Positions 1-5,599 of a stretch of DNA of 9,941 nt are shown here, in pieces; within the stretch, counting starts at the first letter, position 1; each line of letters opens with the position of its first letter. The DNA lies in NCBI GenBank assembly GCA_900553355.1, contig USDK01000078.1:1-9941 (forward strand), read 5' to 3'. The notes under the pieces were generated by a model. The model was given only the letters and a program-made list of their open reading frames with translations. It was not told the DNA's origin and made no database searches. The DNA is from an uncultured Lachnospiraceae bacterium (GTDB taxonomy: Bacteria > Bacillota > Clostridia > Lachnospirales > Lachnospiraceae). The translations under genes and the position numbers were made by a program.

Positions 1-12
1 CTTATTCTCTGC

Positions 13-49
13 AAAAAAGTGCTGCCGCACTAATTATTTAGTGCGACAG
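13..49 (-). terminator. Hairpin terminator overlapping the AP2 gene stop codon
   Basis: Read on the minus strand, the arms at 49-38 and 33-22 pair over 12 bp with one mismatch around a 4-nt loop, followed by CAC and a run of six T (18-13). The TAA stop of the AP2-domain gene (40-38) is part of the 5' arm. On the plus strand the same hairpin is followed at 55-60 by six T after a GC stretch, so it could also stop transcripts entering from the left. Confidence 0.8.
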
Positions 50-619
50 CCCCGTTTTTTGCTGTATAACCAGGTTTCCGTTTTCTTTTGAAACGTCAAA
101 TTTCAACGGATTCTTTCTGCCCCATTCGGGATCTGCGTCGGCACGTTTTTTCCAGACGTAATATGCCTGGAGAAATCCATCGTGCACCATTTCTTCTGCC
201 TTGAGCCGGGCCTGTACAGCATCATCATAATTCTGGAACGTTCCAAGATAAAAGCGTTTTCCTTTGAATCCGATATCGACACGGTAGCGCTTATTTTTCA
301 TCTGGTAAACGCCGCGGAATCCGCTGGTGTTATCTTTCCGGTGCTTGCGGTTTTCGAGAATCTCGACGCAGGTACCGTCTATGATATGGAGCTGCCCTGC
401 AATGTTCTTTTGATTTTCGGTCTTGAGGCAGCCGCAGCTCTTGTAATTTCCATGCATAAGCTTTGATTCTGAAATCTCGGTGGTATTGCCACAGTCACAA
501 AGGCAGTGCCAGTATACGGATCCGTTTTGATCTCTCTTTTCGGTTGGATACAAGGCTGTCAGCCGACCAAATCTTTTCCCGGTAATGTCAAGGATTTTAC
601 TGCCATGTTTTTTTGCCAA
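38..619 (-). CDS. AP2 domain-containing DNA-binding protein with Cys-rich N-terminal module
   Basis: A 193-residue protein in two parts. Residues about 11-66 are a module starting with TGKRFGRLTAL and carrying Cys39, Cys41, Cys43, Cys62 and Cys64 (CLCDCGN and SCGC), probably a zinc-binding knuckle. Residues about 97-143 are an AP2/ERF-like DNA-binding domain: SGFRGVY, then R-Y-R-V strands, then YLGTF and a helix with the DDAVQAR pattern. In bacteria, proteins of this type are mostly found in phages, integrative elements and next to homing or recombination genes. The start is TTG (619-617), chosen because AAGGAAGGGAG lies just upstream and the ORF has no better start. The recombinase gene lies 169 bp upstream on the same strand with no visible terminator between, so co-transcription is possible. 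A TATAAT at 687-682 could give it its own promoter. The role is not known: a regulator, or the DNA-binding part of a mobile element, are both possible. Confidence 0.85.
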   Translation of the reverse strand: MAKKHGSKILDITGKRFGRLTALYPTEKRDQNGSVYWHCLCDCGNTTEISESKLMHGNYKSCGCLKTENQKNIAGQLHIIDGTCVEILENRKHRKDNTSGFRGVYQMKNKRYRVDIGFKGKRFYLGTFQNYDDAVQARLKAEEMVHDGFLQAYYVWKKRADADPEWGRKNPLKFDVSKENGNLVIQQKTGLSH

Positions 620-638
620 AGAATTCTCCCTTCCTTCA

Positions 639-664
639 GTTTTTAAAAGTGTACTTTCCTGAAC
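639..664. repeat. 26-bp dyad, site A (possible serine-recombinase site)
   Basis: Half-sites GTTTTTAAAAGT (plus, 639-650) and GTTCAGGAAAGT (minus, 664-653) flank a GT dinucleotide at 651-652. The central 12 bp AAAGT-GT-ACTTT (646-657) is palindromic except for the GT. It lies between the putative AP2 -10 box and the AP2 start codon. Confidence 0.6.
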
Positions 665-681
665 CCTTCATATGTATAAAC

Positions 682-687
682 ATTATA
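682..687 (-). promoter_or_regulatory. Possible -10 box for the AP2 gene
   Basis: A perfect TATAAT on the minus strand, 62 bp upstream of the TTG start. The position 17 bp upstream (710-705, TGCGCT) is a poor -35 and falls in the middle of dyad B, so a protein bound at that dyad would cover the -35 region. Only the -10 match is seen; promoter activity is inferred. Confidence 0.3.
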
Positions 688-695
688 TTCATTTT

Positions 696-721
696 ACTTG
701 AAACAGCGCACTTTTTCAAGT
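696..721. repeat. 26-bp dyad, site B (possible serine-recombinase site)
   Basis: The best-formed of three equally spaced dyads: half-sites ACTTGAAACAGC (plus, 696-707) and ACTTGAAAAAGT (minus, 721-710) around a GC centre at 708-709. The outer 8 bp of the two arms are perfectly complementary. The sequence from 709 to 730 also repeats directly at 766-786 in site C, including the flanking TTGCCGA. Confidence 0.65.
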
Positions 722-752
722 GTTTGCCGAATTTGGTGCTTTTTTCCTGCCG

Positions 753-778
753 GTTTTAAAAAGTACACTTTTTCAAAT
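753..778. repeat. 26-bp dyad, site C (possible serine-recombinase site)
   Basis: Half-sites GTTTTAAAAAGT (plus, 753-764) and ATTTGAAAAAGT (minus, 778-767) flank an AC centre at 765-766. The centre is the complement of the GT centre in site A. The dyad ends 10 bp from the recombinase stop codon. Its centre is exactly 57 bp from that of site B, which is 57 bp from that of site A. Confidence 0.65.
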
Positions 779-788
779 TTTGCCGAGG

Positions 789-1388
789 TCAGCTATGCAG
801 GTGTTCAATCTTGGATGCTTTCGAATAAAATGTTCCGACGGGCATTCCGCAGGCATCAGCAGCCTGGCGGAGTGTCATTTTTTTATCCCTCCAGGTTCTG
901 TGGATTTCATCGAAGTTGTCAGGAAGCGGGCGGGCCGGGCGGCCGAATTTTACGCCCCGGGCCTTGGCGGCAGCAATGCCTTCCGCCTGTCGTTTCCGGA
1001 TGTTTTCCCGTTCATTTTGTGCTACAAAAGACAGAATCTGCAGTACAAGGTCTGCGATGAAAGTCCCCATCAGATCTTTTCCGTTCCGGGTGTCCAGAAG
1101 AGGCATATCGATGACGCAGATATCTGCGCCTTTTTCTTTGGTCAGAAACTTCCATTGTTCTTGGATTTCTTCATAATTTCTTCCCAGCCGGTCAATGCTT
1201 AGTACATATAAAAGATCTCCAGGTTTCAGCCGTCTTATCAGCCGTTTGTATCCTTTGCGGTTGAAGTTTTTTCCGGATTGCTTGTCAATAAACAGATTAG
1301 TTGCTGCCACTCCTTTCTGCTCCATGGCGATCAGCTGCCTGTCCTCATTCTGATCTGCACTGGATACCCGGATATATCCGTAAATGAT
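789..1388 (-). CDS. Small serine recombinase (resolvase/invertase family), apparent ATC start
   Basis: The first conventional start (ATG at 1325-1323) would give 178 residues lacking the catalytic serine. The frame stays open upstream to a TAA at 1412-1410 and there encodes IYGYIRVSSADQNEDRQ, the conserved N-terminus of the family with the active-site Ser (Ser9 of the extended protein, equal to Ser10 of gamma-delta resolvase). Extended to the ATC at 1388-1386 the protein has 199 residues, normal for the family. GAAGGGGGTGATC, close to the ideal anti-16S match, lies 7 nt upstream of that ATC. Other active-site residues are present: SIDRLGRN with Arg67 and Arg70, and QNEREN with Glu126. A helix-turn-helix occupies about 170-192 (TLRQAADACGMPVGTFYSKA). 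The expected reaction is Ser-mediated double-strand cleavage and strand exchange at paired dyad sites as a dimer/tetramer. The stop is 10 bp from a three-dyad array. Either a near-cognate start is used or the start codon has been lost (ATG to ATC); the sequence cannot decide. Confidence 0.85.
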   Translation of the reverse strand: MIYGYIRVSSADQNEDRQLIAMEQKGVAATNLFIDKQSGKNFNRKGYKRLIRRLKPGDLLYVLSIDRLGRNYEEIQEQWKFLTKEKGADICVIDMPLLDTRNGKDLMGTFIADLVLQILSFVAQNERENIRKRQAEGIAAAKARGVKFGRPARPLPDNFDEIHRTWRDKKMTLRQAADACGMPVGTFYSKASKIEHLHS

Positions 1389-1444
1389 AAGATCACCCCC
1401 TTCAAAGATTTAGGATGTATACTATATTATGAAGCATTTCAGTA

Positions 1445-1481
1445 GTTTTTAAAGGTATAATGTTCTGTCACTTTTCGGCAA
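1445..1481. repeat. Degenerate half-site pair upstream of the recombinase
   Basis: GTTTTTAAAGGT (plus, 1445-1456) differs by one base from the left half-site of dyad A. ACTTTTCGGCAA (1470-1481) resembles a right half-site, but the two are 13 bp apart rather than 2 bp, about one extra helical turn. It lies in the 153-bp gap between the divergent recombinase and response-regulator genes. Possibly a binding site for the recombinase; weak evidence. Confidence 0.25.
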
Positions 1482-1508
1482 ACAGTCGATTTTATCAGCC
1501 AGATAGGA

Positions 1509-1514
1509 TATAAT
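1509..1514 (+). promoter_or_regulatory. Possible -10 box for the response regulator operon
   Basis: A perfect TATAAT 27 bp upstream of the regulator ATG. The -35 region 17 bp upstream (TCGATT, 1486-1491) matches the consensus poorly, as expected of an activator-dependent promoter. A second TATAAT lies at 1456-1461. Confidence 0.4.
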
Positions 1515-1541
1515 GGGGGCACGTAGAGGGAGGGAAGGCCG

Positions 1542-2243
1542 ATGAATACAAAAATACTGATTGCCGATGATGAAAGGGAAATCCGGGAAATTTTGACGCG
1601 CATTCTGGAAAAGGAAGGTTATGAGGTCGTTGCCGCAAAAGACGGGCAGGAAGTGGTAGAGCTTGCAGACGAGTCTGTGGACCTTTATATTCTGGATGTG
1701 AATATGCCTGGGCTGTCGGGATTTGCGGCGGCAGCAGAGATTCGTAAGAAATATTACGCCCCGATTCTGTTCCTTACCGCATACTCGGGAGAGGCAGACA
1801 AGGTAATGGGATTTTCGGCGGGCGGCGATGATTATCTGGTGAAGCCCTTTTCTAATACAGAATTTCTCCTGCGGGTGTGGGCGCATCTTAGAAGGGCTAA
1901 GGAATATGGTGCGTCTCCAATCGGGGTTGCCGAACCGAAAAGGGAGACCGGGAGGATTGTCTATAAGGATCTGGTGCTGGACCTGGAACATCAGTCGGTG
2001 GAAAAAGAAGGTGAAGTCATCGCACTGACTTATACGGAGTTCAGGATCCTGGAACTGTTTCTGACTCATCGAAAAAAGATATTTTCTATGGAAAATATTT
2101 ACCAGAGCGTATGGGAGGACGAAGCGGTGGGGGACAGTACAATCATGGTGCATATAAAGAATCTGAGAAAGAAACTAAGCGACAATTCCAGGAGTCCGGA
2201 GTATATTAAAACAGCCTGGGGGAAGGGGTACTATGTTGACTGA
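1542..2243 (+). CDS. OmpR/PhoB-family response regulator
   Basis: A 233-residue two-domain regulator. Receiver domain (about 3-115): acidic pair Asp9-Asp10, phospho-acceptor Asp52 in YILDVNMPG, Thr79 in LFLTAYS, and Lys101 in VKPF, so all phosphorylation residues are present. C-terminal winged helix (about 138-232): LTYTEFRILELF, the recognition helix region DSTIMVHIKNLRKKL, and the wing ending in KTAWGKGYYVD. The start is ATG with GGGAGGG 7 nt upstream. The stop overlaps the kinase start (ATGTTGACTGA), so the two are translationally coupled. It should bind DNA as a dimer at direct repeats after phosphorylation by the next gene product. The likely target is the adjoining membrane protein/hydrolase unit, where direct repeats are visible at 3261-3303. 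The signal is unknown. Confidence 0.95.
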   Translation: MNTKILIADDEREIREILTRILEKEGYEVVAAKDGQEVVELADESVDLYILDVNMPGLSGFAAAAEIRKKYYAPILFLTAYSGEADKVMGFSAGGDDYLVKPFSNTEFLLRVWAHLRRAKEYGASPIGVAEPKRETGRIVYKDLVLDLEHQSVEKEGEVIALTYTEFRILELFLTHRKKIFSMENIYQSVWEDEAVGDSTIMVHIKNLRKKLSDNSRSPEYIKTAWGKGYYVD

Positions 2244-3291
2244 CAGAAAGAGAAAGCTGGCAGTAGTGATCCTGGAGTATCTGTTGATCAGTGTGTTGAT
2301 CTCAGCGTTTGCATTCTGTTTCCTGTACTTTATGTCAGGATCTGTCGCGGAAAATTATTTTGTATATCAGGGTATCCTTCTTACCAGCGAGCAGAGAAGT
2401 GTATTTAATGTGTGGAGAGGCAGCGTGTGCGTACTGGCTGCCCTTATTGTGTTTGTTGTCTTGTTTTTATTTATGCTGGGACAACGGCTTTCTTATCTGA
2501 TCCGGATCATCCGTGGAGTGGAAAAGATGCAGGAACAGAATCTGGAAGGCCAGATTGAGCTGGAAGGAAGTGATGAGCTGACGGAGCTGGCAGAGGCTAT
2601 TAACTTTATGGCGGCGTCCAAAAGGGAGGCGGACCGCCTGGAACGCCAGATGCAGGAGGAAAAAGAAGCATGGATCCGCGCCATGTCTCATGATATCCGG
2701 ACACCTTTGACAACCATGTTGTCATATTCAGAATTTCTGCTGGACGGGGAAGAGCCGTCCAGGAAGGAATTGTGGGAAGCGCTTCGGCTGATGCGTGAAA
2801 AGACTCTTCAGATCAGAGAACTGACGGATCGGCTGATGAGAGGAAAGCCCCAGAGGCGGGAATATCTGGAGAATGTTGCTGTCCTGTTTTTCCAGCTTGC
2901 CCAGGAGTGGGAGGATACTCTGGAAGAGAGATTTTCGTCTGAAACAGATTTGTCTGGATTATCACCATTCGACGGAGAGGCAGACATTTTTTCGTTGAGA
3001 CGGATTTTTCATAATCTGCTGTCGAATGTGGAAAAATATGCGGATGAAAAAAGAGAGGTGTCTCTGAAGATAGAAAATCAGGGGAATAGGATATCGATCA
3101 TACAGGAAAACGGCCTGCGAACCGGAAGCTTTTCTGTGGAAAGTCACCGGATCGGGCTTGAGAGCATCCGGCAGACAGCTGCAGAATATCAGGGCAGTGT
3201 GGATGTGGATGAGGATAAAAGAAGATTCCAGATACGGATTAAGCTCCAGATTCCATCAGCTCTTCAGAATTCTTCAGAAATTTCTTCATAA
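2233..3291 (+). CDS. Membrane sensor histidine kinase
   Basis: A 352-residue kinase. TM1 is about 8-35 and TM2 about 63-86, with only about 27 residues outside the membrane between them, so a large extracellular sensor is absent. A HAMP linker (about 87-140) leads to the dimerisation/phosphotransfer domain with His153 in MSHDIRTPLTTM. The ATPase domain is at about 215-340, with an N-box (Asn265 in FHNLLSNVEKYA) and a G2-like stretch HRIGLESI. The G1 box is degenerate: where DxGxG is expected the sequence is QENGLR with no Asp, so ATP binding may be modified, though some Gram-positive kinases of this short-loop type look similar. It overlaps the regulator gene by 11 bp. Short-loop kinases in Firmicutes often sense membrane stress or antimicrobial peptides; that is family knowledge, not shown here. 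Confidence 0.9.
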   Translation: MLTDRKRKLAVVILEYLLISVLISAFAFCFLYFMSGSVAENYFVYQGILLTSEQRSVFNVWRGSVCVLAALIVFVVLFLFMLGQRLSYLIRIIRGVEKMQEQNLEGQIELEGSDELTELAEAINFMAASKREADRLERQMQEEKEAWIRAMSHDIRTPLTTMLSYSEFLLDGEEPSRKELWEALRLMREKTLQIRELTDRLMRGKPQRREYLENVAVLFFQLAQEWEDTLEERFSSETDLSGLSPFDGEADIFSLRRIFHNLLSNVEKYADEKREVSLKIENQGNRISIIQENGLRTGSFSVESHRIGLESIRQTAAEYQGSVDVDEDKRRFQIRIKLQIPSALQNSSEISS

Positions 3292-3303
3292 TTTCTTTAG
3301 CAG
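3261..3303 (+). promoter_or_regulatory. Direct-repeat operator candidate for the response regulator
   Basis: TCTTCAGAAT (3261), TCTTCAGAAA (3271), TCTTCATAAT (3283) and TCTTTAGCAG (3294) are four direct repeats about 10-12 bp apart, one per helical turn. OmpR-family regulators bind this arrangement. The block covers the last codons of the kinase and lies 47 bp upstream of the next gene. The downstream promoter elements are poor, which fits activator dependence. Binding is inferred. Confidence 0.45.
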
Positions 3304-3349
3304 ATGTTGTTAAACTGTGGTTATTAAGAAATGAAAAGGAGAAAAAATT

Positions 3350-3682
3350 ATGGCGATTGGAATGATTATGCTTTTATGTATCGGGATGAGCGCAGTAAGC
3401 ATTTTGGGAGTGCTTCTTTTGTTCCTGGCAAAAAGCGTCAGAGTAAAACGGGCAGTTTTTTATGGTGTGAGTATCTGGGGGATGGCGATTGCTCTGCTCA
3501 GCGCCGTCAGCCTGCCGGTAAACTGGACAGGGCAGCAGGCAGCTGCATGGGCACTGGGATTTTGCAGTGTGGCTGGTATTCTTGTACATGTAAAGGCGAA
3601 GTCCAGGAAGCAGTACTATATTGCATACCTTTTAGCGGCAATATCCTGTCTGGGCGGAGTGCTGAAGATGTTTTTCTTTTAA
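3350..3682 (+). CDS. Small four-TM membrane protein of unknown function
   Basis: A 110-residue very hydrophobic protein. Predicted membrane segments are about 2-27, 34-55, 61-81 and 88-110, with short basic loops (SVRVKR, KAKSRKQ) that favour a cytoplasmic position for loops 1-2 and 3-4. No catalytic motif is recognised. The start is ATG with AAAAGGAG 8 nt upstream, better supported than the overlapping frame starting at 3331. It follows the kinase gene by 58 bp and is almost contiguous with the hydrolase gene downstream, so it is probably the first gene controlled by the two-component system. Function unknown. Confidence 0.75.
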   Translation: MAIGMIMLLCIGMSAVSILGVLLLFLAKSVRVKRAVFYGVSIWGMAIALLSAVSLPVNWTGQQAAAWALGFCSVAGILVHVKAKSRKQYYIAYLLAAISCLGGVLKMFFF

Positions 3683-3701
3683 AATGGAGATGAGTGACGT
3701 G

Positions 3702-4313
3702 ATGAAGATCATATTTCTGGGAGACAGTATCACAGATGCCTTTCACAAAATGAATGTCGATGACGAAAAGCTGGGGAACGGCTATGTAGCATGTGTTTCA
3801 AAAATGTTGAAAGAGCAGGGGAGAAGAGACTTTATCCGTAACGCCGGACACGATGGATTCACCGTGTCCGGGCTCCTGCGTTTATTTGAGTATGACTGCA
3901 GGCAGTACGAACCGGATTTGGTCAGTGTCCAGGTTGGATGCAACGATGCGGCGTTGTTTATGAATACGGGAAAGACGCTAAAGCAGCAGGAATTTGAACA
4001 GAATTACCGCAGGCTGCTGGAAAGGATCCGGACGGAAACTCGGGCAAAGATTTTGTGTATGGGACCGTTTATCTTTCCCCATCCCCTGGAATATGCCAAT
4101 TGGATTCCCGTGATCCGCAAGATAGAGCAGATGGAGTATGATGTGGCGCAGGAGGCCGGAGCGGTGTTCCTTCCTCTTCATGACCGGTTGAATCAGGCAG
4201 CAGAGGAGGAAGGGTATGACGCTGTTACCACAGATGGGACGCATCTGACCAGATATGGTGCGGAAATTGCGGCCAAAGAATGGGTGCGTGCGGCGGAAGA
4301 ATATTTTTGGTAA
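3702..4313 (+). CDS. SGNH/GDSL-family hydrolase (probable esterase/lipase)
   Basis: A 203-residue cytoplasmic hydrolase with all four SGNH blocks: GDSIT (Ser9, nucleophile), NAGHDG (block II Gly49), VGCND (block III, Asn81) and DGTHLT (Asp178 and His181 completing the triad). Its length is typical of the single-domain family, and no signal peptide is seen. The start ATG at 3702 gives MKIIFLGDS, the usual family N-terminus, and follows GGAG at 3686-3689 by 12 nt. An upstream in-frame ATG at 3684 would add six residues but has no Shine-Dalgarno. The preceding membrane protein ends at 3682, so the two are probably co-transcribed. Family members de-esterify acyl, acetyl-sugar or lysophospholipid substrates; the substrate here cannot be told. 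Confidence 0.9.
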   Translation: MKIIFLGDSITDAFHKMNVDDEKLGNGYVACVSKMLKEQGRRDFIRNAGHDGFTVSGLLRLFEYDCRQYEPDLVSVQVGCNDAALFMNTGKTLKQQEFEQNYRRLLERIRTETRAKILCMGPFIFPHPLEYANWIPVIRKIEQMEYDVAQEAGAVFLPLHDRLNQAAEEEGYDAVTTDGTHLTRYGAEIAAKEWVRAAEEYFW

Positions 4314-4330
4314 AATGCATGTAAAGCTGA

Positions 4331-4359
4331 TTGACTTCTCTATAATATAGTGATACTAT
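4331..4359 (+). promoter_or_regulatory. Promoter of the SPFH/RHH operon
   Basis: TTGACT (4331-4336), a 17-bp spacer, and TACTAT (4354-4359) with an upstream TG for an extended -10. The predicted start is near 4366, inside the inverted repeat that begins at 4358. Confidence 0.7.
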
Positions 4360-4384
4360 GATGATATCAAAATGATATCATCAT
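4358..4384 (+). promoter_or_regulatory. Perfect 12-bp inverted repeat at the transcription start (operator candidate)
   Basis: ATGATGATATCA (4358-4369), a 3-nt AAA spacer, then TGATATCATCAT (4373-4384), a perfect complement. It overlaps the end of the -10 box and the predicted start site, where a bound repressor would block RNA polymerase. It could instead form a 5' hairpin in the mRNA about 10 nt before the Shine-Dalgarno. A likely ligand is the RHH protein encoded two genes on; that is inference. Confidence 0.6.
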
Positions 4385-4405
4385 TCAAGGGAGAGGAGAG
4401 TCAAT

Positions 4406-5395
4406 ATGAAAAAAGAAAGTATACAAGAAAAGGTATTGCATCCTGCCAGCGGCTATCTGATGCTTCTTCTTGGGATTGTCATGCTGCTTGGAGGGATTGG
4501 CGGTATCATCGCAGGTTCGGTGATTGGCGGCATGAATGAAAACGCAGCAGTGATTGGTGTCGGAGTCGTGGCGGGCGTGATCTTGATTATAGTAGGAAGT
4601 GTCCTTTTATGCGGCCTGAAGGTATTGAATCCAAATGAAGCATATGTACTGACATTATTTGGAAACTACTATGGAACGATTAAGAAAGAAGGGTTCTTCT
4701 GGGTCAATCCATTTTGTTCTGCGATAAACCCGACCATCAAGGCGTTACCGGTTGTCACCGGTAAAGTAGAAGCGTCAATCGCATCTGTGTCTGTGGGAGG
4801 CGGCGGAAAGAAAGTATCCATGAGGACGATGACGCTGGATAATAAAAAGCAAAAGGTCAATGATCTCCTGGGGAATCCGGTGGAAATCGGGGCGGTTGTT
4901 ATCTGGAAAGTGGTAGATCCGACAAAAGCGGTCATTAATGTAGAGAATTATAAGAATTATCTGTCGATTCAGTGTGACGCCATTATCCGGAATACGGCAA
5001 GACAGTATCCGTATGATACGAATGAAGGCGGCGATGAAAAGTCTCTGCGCGGCAGTAGTCAGGAGATTGCGGACATTATGTGCCGGGAGCTGCAGAAGAA
5101 GACGGAAGACGCAGGAATTTCCATAGAGGAAGTAAGGATCACTCATCTTGCCTATGCGCCGGAGATTGCGTCTGCCATGCTTCAAAGACAGCAGGCAGCG
5201 GCAGTGATCGATGCAAGGCAGAAGATTGTAGAAGGTGCTGTGGGAATGGTAGAAATGGCGCTTAGCAAGCTGAACGAGAATGACATCGTGGAGCTGGATG
5301 AGGAACGTAAGGCGGCTATGGTCAGCAATCTGCTGGTAGTCCTGTGTGGAAATAAGGATGCACAGCCGATCGTGAACAGCGGAACATTATATTAA
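4406..5395 (+). CDS. SPFH-domain (stomatin/prohibitin-like) membrane protein
   Basis: A 329-residue protein. Two N-terminal membrane segments (about 16-40 and 47-70) are rich in glycine. The SPFH domain starts at about 73 with LKVLNPNEAYVLTLFGNYYGT and GFFWVNPF and runs to about 245. It is followed by an Ala/Gln-rich helical region (ASAMLQRQQAAAVIDARQKI) typical of flotillin/stomatin relatives, then a hydrophobic C-terminal stretch (MVSNLLVVLCGN). Such proteins form membrane-bound oligomeric rings or scaffolds in membrane microdomains and often work with proteases or envelope enzymes; no protease partner is present here. The start is ATG with GGAG 7 nt upstream. The next gene starts 14 bp after the stop, so they form an operon. 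The partner of the protein is unknown. Confidence 0.9.
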   Translation: MKKESIQEKVLHPASGYLMLLLGIVMLLGGIGGIIAGSVIGGMNENAAVIGVGVVAGVILIIVGSVLLCGLKVLNPNEAYVLTLFGNYYGTIKKEGFFWVNPFCSAINPTIKALPVVTGKVEASIASVSVGGGGKKVSMRTMTLDNKKQKVNDLLGNPVEIGAVVIWKVVDPTKAVINVENYKNYLSIQCDAIIRNTARQYPYDTNEGGDEKSLRGSSQEIADIMCRELQKKTEDAGISIEEVRITHLAYAPEIASAMLQRQQAAAVIDARQKIVEGAVGMVEMALSKLNENDIVELDEERKAAMVSNLLVVLCGNKDAQPIVNSGTLY

Positions 5396-5409
5396 AAGGG
5401 GGAGCGCTT

Positions 5410-5595
5410 TTGGGAAAAGAAGATAAAGCGGCAGAGAAAGCAAAAGCCAAAAAGCAAGTCCCCCTCCGGCTGTCGCAGAAGCTCTATGATGAGATTGCCC
5501 AGTGGGCGGAAGATGACTTCCGCTCCATGAACGGGCAGATTGAATATCTCCTGACAGAGTGTGTGAAACACCGGAAGGGGAAAAAGAATGATTGA
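5410..5595 (+). CDS. Arc-like ribbon-helix-helix protein
   Basis: A 61-residue basic protein. After a Lys/Ala-rich arm (1-16), residues about 17-22 (VPLRLS) form the DNA-contacting strand of an RHH fold, followed by helix A (about 23-34, KLYDEIAQWAED) and, after RSMNG, helix B (QIEYLLTECVKH). RSMNxxI is the usual Arc/MetJ-type helix B start. The start is TTG (5410), chosen because GGGGGAG lies 5 nt upstream and no ATG gives the strand. It is 14 bp behind the SPFH gene, an arrangement I associate with Clostridia genomes. It probably binds DNA as a dimer. The perfect palindrome at the operon promoter is a natural target for autoregulation. No toxin gene is next to it, so an antitoxin role is not supported. 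Confidence 0.85.
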   Translation: MGKEDKAAEKAKAKKQVPLRLSQKLYDEIAQWAEDDFRSMNGQIEYLLTECVKHRKGKKND

Positions 5596-5599
5596 AGAT

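Noticed and set aside
639..778. CRISPR-like array from evenly spaced repeats
   Set aside because: Only three repeats, degenerate and palindromic, with no cas genes; the 2-bp-centred dyads fit recombinase sites better.
698..1202. Plus-strand ORFs opposite the recombinase
   Set aside because: They are shadows of the conserved serine recombinase on the minus strand and have no family features.
789..1325. Recombinase as a naturally truncated 178-residue protein
   Set aside because: The frame upstream encodes the missing catalytic N-terminus without interruption, behind a strong Shine-Dalgarno.
1449..2153. Long minus-strand ORF (234 codons) antisense to the response regulator
   Set aside because: The plus strand encodes a clear receiver/winged-helix protein here; the antisense frame has no Shine-Dalgarno or recognisable domain.
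3331..3693. Alternative plus-strand ORF of 120 codons overlapping the small membrane protein
   Set aside because: Its start has no Shine-Dalgarno; the AAAAGGAG is placed correctly for the frame at 3350, which has a coherent four-TM pattern.
4775..5185. Minus-strand ORF opposite the SPFH gene
   Set aside because: The SPFH domain on the plus strand is unambiguous; the antisense frame has no features.
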